Shown in pieces: positions 61,761 to 64,000 of a DNA stretch of 64,000 nucleotides. Source of the stretch: Megachile rotundata (taxonomy: Eukaryota > Arthropoda > Insecta > Hymenoptera > Megachilidae); contig NW_027473369.1 in assembly GCF_050947335.1 (NCBI RefSeq), positions 558,001-622,000 on the forward strand. The letters run 5' to 3'. The notes under the pieces are model-generated. The model was given only the letters and a program-made list of their open reading frames with translations. It had not been told where the DNA came from and did no database searches. A program made the position numbers and the translations under genes. Numbering within the stretch: position 1 is the stretch's first letter; every line of letters starts with the position of its first letter.

Positions 61761-64000
61761 TCACAATCATACAATCGCAATCATACAATCACAATCATAC
61801 AATCTCAATCATACAATCACAATCATACAATCACAATCATACAATCGCAATCGTACAATCACAATCATACAATCTCAATCATACAATCACAATCATACAA
61901 TCATAATCATACAATTTCAATCATACATCACAATCATACAATCACAATCATACAATCGCAATCATACAATCACAATCATACAATCGCAATCATACAATTA
62001 CAATCTCCCAAATACAATCTCCCAAATACAATCATACAATCACAATCATACAATCGTAATCATATAATCACAACCATACTTTCACAAGCATACAATCACA
62101 ATCATACAATCGCAATCATACAATCACAATCATACCATCACAATCATACAATCACAATCATACAATCACAATCATACTATCACAATCGTACAATCAAAAT
62201 CGTACAATCAGAATCGCACAACCACAATCAGACAATCACAATCATACAATCACAATCATACAATCACAATGATACAATCACAACCATACAATCACAATCA
62301 TACAATCACAATCATACTTTCACAATCATACTATCACAATCATACAATCACAATCATACAATCACAGTCATACAATCACAATCATACAATCACAATCATA
62401 CTGTCACAATCATACAATCACAATCATACAATCACAATCATACAATCACAATCATGCAATCACAGTCATACAATCATATTCATACAATCACAATCATACA
62501 ATCACAATCGTACATTCACAATCGTACAATCACAATCGCACAACCTCAATCAGACAATCACACTCATACAATCACAATCATACAATCACAATCATACAAT
62601 CACAATCATACAATCACAATCATACAATCACAATCATACAATCACAATCATACAATCACAATCATGCAATCACAATCATACAATCATAATCATACAATCA
62701 CAATCATACAATCGCAATCATACAATCACAATCATACAATCATAATCATACAATCACAATCATACAATCATAATCATACAATTACGATCATACATCACAA
62801 TCATACAATCACAATCATACAATCGCAATCATACAATTACAATCTCCCAAATACAATCTCCCAAATACAATCTCCCAAATACAATCATACAATCACAATC
62901 ATACAATCACAATCATACAATCACAATCATACAATCACAATCATACAATCACAATCATACAATCACAATCATACTATCACAATCATACAATCACAATCAT
63001 ACATTCACAATCATACAATCACAATCATACAATCACAATCATACAATCACAATCATACAATCACAATCATACAATCACAATCATACAATCGCAAGCATAC
63101 AATCACATTCATACAATCTCAATCATACAATCTCAATCATACAATCACAATCATACAATCATAATCATACAATTACAATCATACATCACAATCATACAAT
63201 CACAATCATACAATCACAATCATACAATCACTATCATGCAACCACAATTATACATTCAAAATCATGCAATCACAATCATACAATCACAATCATGCAATCA
63301 CAATCATACAATCTCAATCATACAATCACAATCATACAATCACAATCGCACAACCACAATCAGACAATCACACTCATACAATCACAATCATACAATCACA
63401 ATCATACAATCACAATCATACAATCACAATCATACTTTCACAATCATACAATCACAATCATACAATCACAATTATATAATCACAATCATACAATCACAAT
63501 CATACAATCACAATCATACAATCACAATCATACAATCACAATCATACAATCACAATCATACAATCGCAATCATACAATCACAATCATACAATCTCAATCA
63601 TACAATCACAATCATACAATCATAATCATACAATTACAATCATACATCACAATCATACAATCACAATCATACAATCGCAATCATACAATCACAATCATAC
63701 AATCGCAATCATACAATTACAATCTCCCAAATACAATCTCCCAAATACAATCATACAATCACAATCATACAATCATAATCATATAATCACAACCATACTT
63801 TCACAATCATACAATCACAATCATACAATCGCAATCATACAATCACAATCATACAATCGCAATCATACAATTACAATCTCCCAAATACAATCGCCCAAAT
63901 ACAATCTCCCAAATACAATCAAACAATCACAATCATACAATCGCAATCATAAAATCACAATCATACCATCACAATCATACAATCACAATCATACAATCAC

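Larger units (their letters stand above)
1..64000. repeat. 14-bp satellite array filling the whole window
   Basis: The window is head-to-tail copies of TCACAATCATACAA, all in the same orientation, with no unique sequence between them. The unit splits into ACAATC plus ACAATCAT, suggesting descent from a hexamer with an AT insertion. Most units match the consensus or differ by one or two bases. The commonest variants are TCGCAATC, TCATAATC, TCTCAATC, TCACAGTC, TCACACTC, TCAAAATC and TCACGATC in the first half, and ATACTATC, ATACTTTC, GTACAATC and ATACCATC in the second. The consensus has no G and about 29% GC. Such arrays are typical of eukaryotic heterochromatin. The class is certain from the sequence; species and chromosomal position cannot be read from it. 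Confidence 0.98.
58730..64000. repeat. Satellite, irregularly spaced CGCAAGC-to-ATGCAACC blocks
   Basis: A fixed 145-bp module runs from a GCAAGC unit to an ATGCAACC unit: 59556 to 59701, 60841 to 60986, 61302 to 61447 and 63091 to 63236. Each contains a CATTCAT variant, two TCTCAATC units, TCATAATC, AATTAC and a 13-bp unit. Spacings of 1,285, 461 and 1,789 bp show irregular rearrangement. The array runs off the window end. Confidence 0.82.

Noticed and set aside
1..64000. CRISPR array
   Set aside because: Repeats are contiguous 14-bp units with no unique spacers, no 23-50-bp direct repeat and no cas genes.
1..64000. Telomeric repeat array
   Set aside because: The G/T-rich strand lacks GG-containing telomere motifs such as TTAGGG or TTTAGGG. 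The unit and the 64-kb length fit an internal satellite better, though a subtelomeric place is possible.
1..64000. Bacterial or phage sequence
   Set aside because: No coding density, ribosome-binding sites, operons or RNA genes over 64 kb. Satellite arrays of this size are a eukaryotic feature.
1..64000. Promoters or CAAT-box regulatory sites
   Set aside because: CAAT occurs twice in every unit by construction, so a match carries no information about regulation.

Overview
The whole 64 kb window is one uninterrupted simple-satellite (tandem-repeat) array. I see no gene, RNA gene, transposon, CRISPR array or unique-sequence island in it. The unit is 14 bp, TCACAATCATACAA (the same as ACAATCACAATCAT in another phase). 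It reads as a 6-bp ACAATC followed by an 8-bp ACAATCAT, so it is probably an expanded ACAATC hexamer. 64,000 / 14 gives room for about 4,570 units. The array is already running at base 1 and still running at base 64,000, so neither edge is visible.

The canonical unit has no G on the + strand (A7 C4 T3), so the strands are extremely asymmetric and the array is about 29% GC. It also has no stop codon in any + frame, and because 14 is not a multiple of 3, all three frames spell the same 14-residue peptide (SQSYNHNHTITIIQ, rotated). This produces many long + strand ORFs, the longest 759 codons at 10307-12586 and 716 codons at 61014-63164. Every minus-strand frame is closed by TGA. I treat the ORFs as by-products of the satellite, not genes.

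The array is not homogeneous. Variant units (CpG-bearing TCGCAATC, stop-bearing TCATAATC, a CCC-bearing TCTCCCAAATACAA unit, a 13-bp deletion unit and others) recur in fixed order and form higher-order repeats. Layout: 1-2,903 mixed blocks with a ~520-bp repeated segment; ~2,904-6,721 and ~6,722-10,539 a 3,818-bp tandem duplication; ~10,540-16,080 mixed mosaic; ~16,080-19,450 a block that recurs at ~27.4-30.7 and ~34.3-37.6 kb; ~19,730-21,743 a 1,007-bp tandem duplication with a partial third copy; ~22,140-26,030 higher-order repeats of about 2.6 kb; ~26,030-32,950 and ~32,950-39,840 a ~6.9-kb duplication; ~39,840-42,901 one more higher-order block; 42,902-45,402 and 45,403-47,903 a 2,501-bp duplication; ~48,198-51,469 and ~51,470-54,880 a ~3.3-3.4-kb duplication with a nested 168-bp duplication; ~54,880-57,690 mosaic; ~57,690-58,730 sequence shared with ~14.2-16.0 kb; ~58,730-64,000 a block family repeated at irregular distances (1,285, 461 and 1,789 bp).

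A homogeneous array of this length with layered segmental duplications points to a eukaryotic nuclear genome (heterochromatin: pericentromere, subtelomere, or a sex or B chromosome) assembled from long reads. Nothing in the sequence lets me name the species. The most useful observations concern how the array evolves: recent unequal-exchange duplications, whole-unit slippage, shared private variants over 43 kb, and the strand and frame properties of the unit.
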